Assembly (NCBI GenBank): GCA_934725735.1
Contig: CAKVCP010000124.1
Location: 1-6,426, forward strand
DNA length: 6,426 bases
DNA from: an uncultured Thermoguttaceae bacterium
GTDB lineage: Bacteria; Planctomycetota; Planctomycetia; Pirellulales; Thermoguttaceae
Direction of reading: 5' to 3'
Shown here: positions 5,281 through 6,426 of the stretch, in pieces
Position numbering within the stretch: position 1 is the first letter of the stretch
Layout of the letters: every line of letters starts with the position of its first letter
Translations under genes and position numbers: made by a program
Notes under the pieces: generated by a model
What the model saw: the letters and a program-made list of their open reading frames with translations, nothing else
Databases searched by the model: none
What the model was told of the DNA's origin: nothing

Positions 5281-6426
5281 ATGAATCAGGAAAAGGAACA
5301 AGTTCGGTTTAGAGGGCGAAATAACGTCGGCATATCGAAGTTTCGACGAGTCGACGCGTTTCTGATAAGCGCGGCTCTGGGCGTAACGTTCCTTTCGTCG
5401 TTTGGTTGTCGTTCAATTTTCTTTCCCCCCGAATATCGAACGAATCGAGCCATCGGGGACGGTTGTTATTTGGACGGAGAAGACGCAACTTCCGACTGGA
5501 GTCGAGCGAAATCGTTTAAAGAACGCGGAGAATTAGGGGCGTTTGATTCTGTTGAGTCGAATTCAGGCAAAATCGTCAAGACGTCGGCGCGCGGTCTCGC
5601 CCCCTATAGTTCTTCCGTTACGCGCGGTAATCTTAGAGAAGACGAGGAAGAATATCTCGGAGCCGAATCGAATACTTCTTGGTTTGATAAGTTTAAGGCG
5701 CCTTTTCACTTCCCCAAATTATCCTTTCCAAGTTTTTCGAAATCGGAACCCTATCCCGAGGAACTTTCGCAGCGACGATACGGCGATCTAGATTCTGACG
5801 TAACAAGATCTCGAACAATCGAAACAGCGTCTTCCGACGCTTTTCAGAAGGAACAAAAAAACACGAATTTCTTTGCAAAGCTTTTTCCGTCCCGTGAAGA
5901 ATCGAATAACGAAGACGAGCTTTTAGGCGCTCGGAATTCTCGATCAGGCGAGGCGGTTAATAGCGAGCGTAATTCCTCTTCCCGTTCGCTCATAAATTTT
6001 TCGAATCCCTTTTCACGAAAGGATAGGGAAAACCCAGCGCGTAAAACCGCGAATAGACGATCTCTTGAGATAGAAAACTACGATCAATCGCGGTTTCTGC
6101 CCCCCATGAGGATGATCGAAAGATATTATTCTCTCGGAAGCATACCCCCCGTGCGAACCGAAACAGCTTACGTCGAGAGTCATGCGTACGGCGACTCCAC
6201 GCTCCGTCCGAAGACAGCGTCCGCCCAGTGCGTGGAAAAAACGGCGACTTTGCCCGTCAGGGATTCCTATCGTTCAAGTTATTACACCCCAGTTCAGGGC
6301 GAAATCAACTTAGAAGACGGACCGGTCGAGATTCCTAGTTCCCCGACGCAAGTTCAGGGCGGTTACTATGAAAAACATAGCGGCGCGGCGAGTCTTTCTC
6401 CGATTCCCGCGTCAAAGACTTCCGTT
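5281..6426 (+). CDS. Large, probably disordered putative lipoprotein (3' end beyond window)
   Basis: An open frame of 382 codons with no stop before the window edge; I do not recognise the family. The first 24 residues are polar and basic (RFRGR, KFRR), followed by a hydrophobic core (about 26-41) and Cys43 in SSFGC, a loose lipobox like that of the lipoprotein at 2785. Alternatively this is an uncleaved membrane anchor. Beyond Cys43 the chain is rich in Ser, Arg, Glu, Asn and Pro with few long hydrophobic runs, so it is probably disordered. Three Phe/Pro patches interrupt it: WFDKFKAPFHFPKL (134-147), NFFAKLFP (196-203) and LINFSNPF (237-244). Tyr and Pro become common after residue 275, with PVQGE and QVQGG as a loose pair. 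It follows the SDR gene by 107 bp with its own ribosome site. The function is unknown; an envelope-facing role is inferred from the signal only. Confidence 0.8.
   Translation, partial: MNQEKEQVRFRGRNNVGISKFRRVDAFLISAALGVTFLSSFGCRSIFFPPEYRTNRAIGDGCYLDGEDATSDWSRAKSFKERGELGAFDSVESNSGKIVKTSARGLAPYSSSVTRGNLREDEEEYLGAESNTSWFDKFKAPFHFPKLSFPSFSKSEPYPEELSQRRYGDLDSDVTRSRTIETASSDAFQKEQKNTNFFAKLFPSREESNNEDELLGARNSRSGEAVNSERNSSSRSLINFSNPFSRKDRENPARKTANRRSLEIENYDQSRFLPPMRMIERYYSLGSIPPVRTETAYVESHAYGDSTLRPKTASAQCVEKTATLPVRDSYRSSYYTPVQGEINLEDGPVEIPSSPTQVQGGYYEKHSGAASLSPIPASKTSV

Noticed and set aside
4867..5301. 144-codon minus-strand ORF spanning the SDR 3' end
   Set aside because: It overlaps the conserved SDR C-terminal region and the next gene's start, has no motif, and fits a shadow.

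Overview
The window reads as bacterial DNA of roughly balanced base composition, most likely from a planctomycete. Three things point there. The ClpC N-domain carries a stretch that I associate with planctomycete ClpC proteins (second-repeat segment LPQTP...NSLHHTYVGTEHLLL). The first lipoprotein matches, from memory, a family of hypothetical proteins common in Pirellulales-type planctomycetes. Both exported proteins have loose lipoboxes ending F-(L)-G-C. No database search was possible, so the taxonomy is inference.

Layout. Positions 1-2358 on the minus strand hold one continuous reading frame of 786 codons: the N-terminal part of the AAA+ protease-unfoldase subunit ClpC, cut by the left window edge about 60 residues before its expected end. 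Several long open frames on the opposite strand of this stretch are shadows. A 426-bp gap (2359-2784) separates clpC from a rightward group of three genes. The gap holds a -10-like TATAAT box facing clpC, several small inverted repeats and one 38-codon minus-strand ORF that may or may not be real.

The rightward group is a 410-aa lipoprotein (2785-4017), a 358-aa extended short-chain dehydrogenase/epimerase (4097-5173), and a long, probably disordered lipoprotein that runs off the right edge (5281-6426). All three have recognisable Shine-Dalgarno sites; clpC does not. The gaps of 79 and 107 bp allow co-transcription, but each gap also holds promoter-like or palindromic sequence.

Function. ClpC would unfold substrates for ClpP in the cytoplasm. 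Nothing in the sequence links it to the rightward genes. The rightward cluster puts a soluble NAD(P)-dependent sugar or lipid-modifying enzyme between two envelope lipoproteins of unknown role, which suggests a cell-envelope job without proving one. I see no mobile element, CRISPR array, tRNA or rRNA. The window looks mostly like ordinary core genome, with the unstudied lipoproteins and the clpC leader as its less usual parts.
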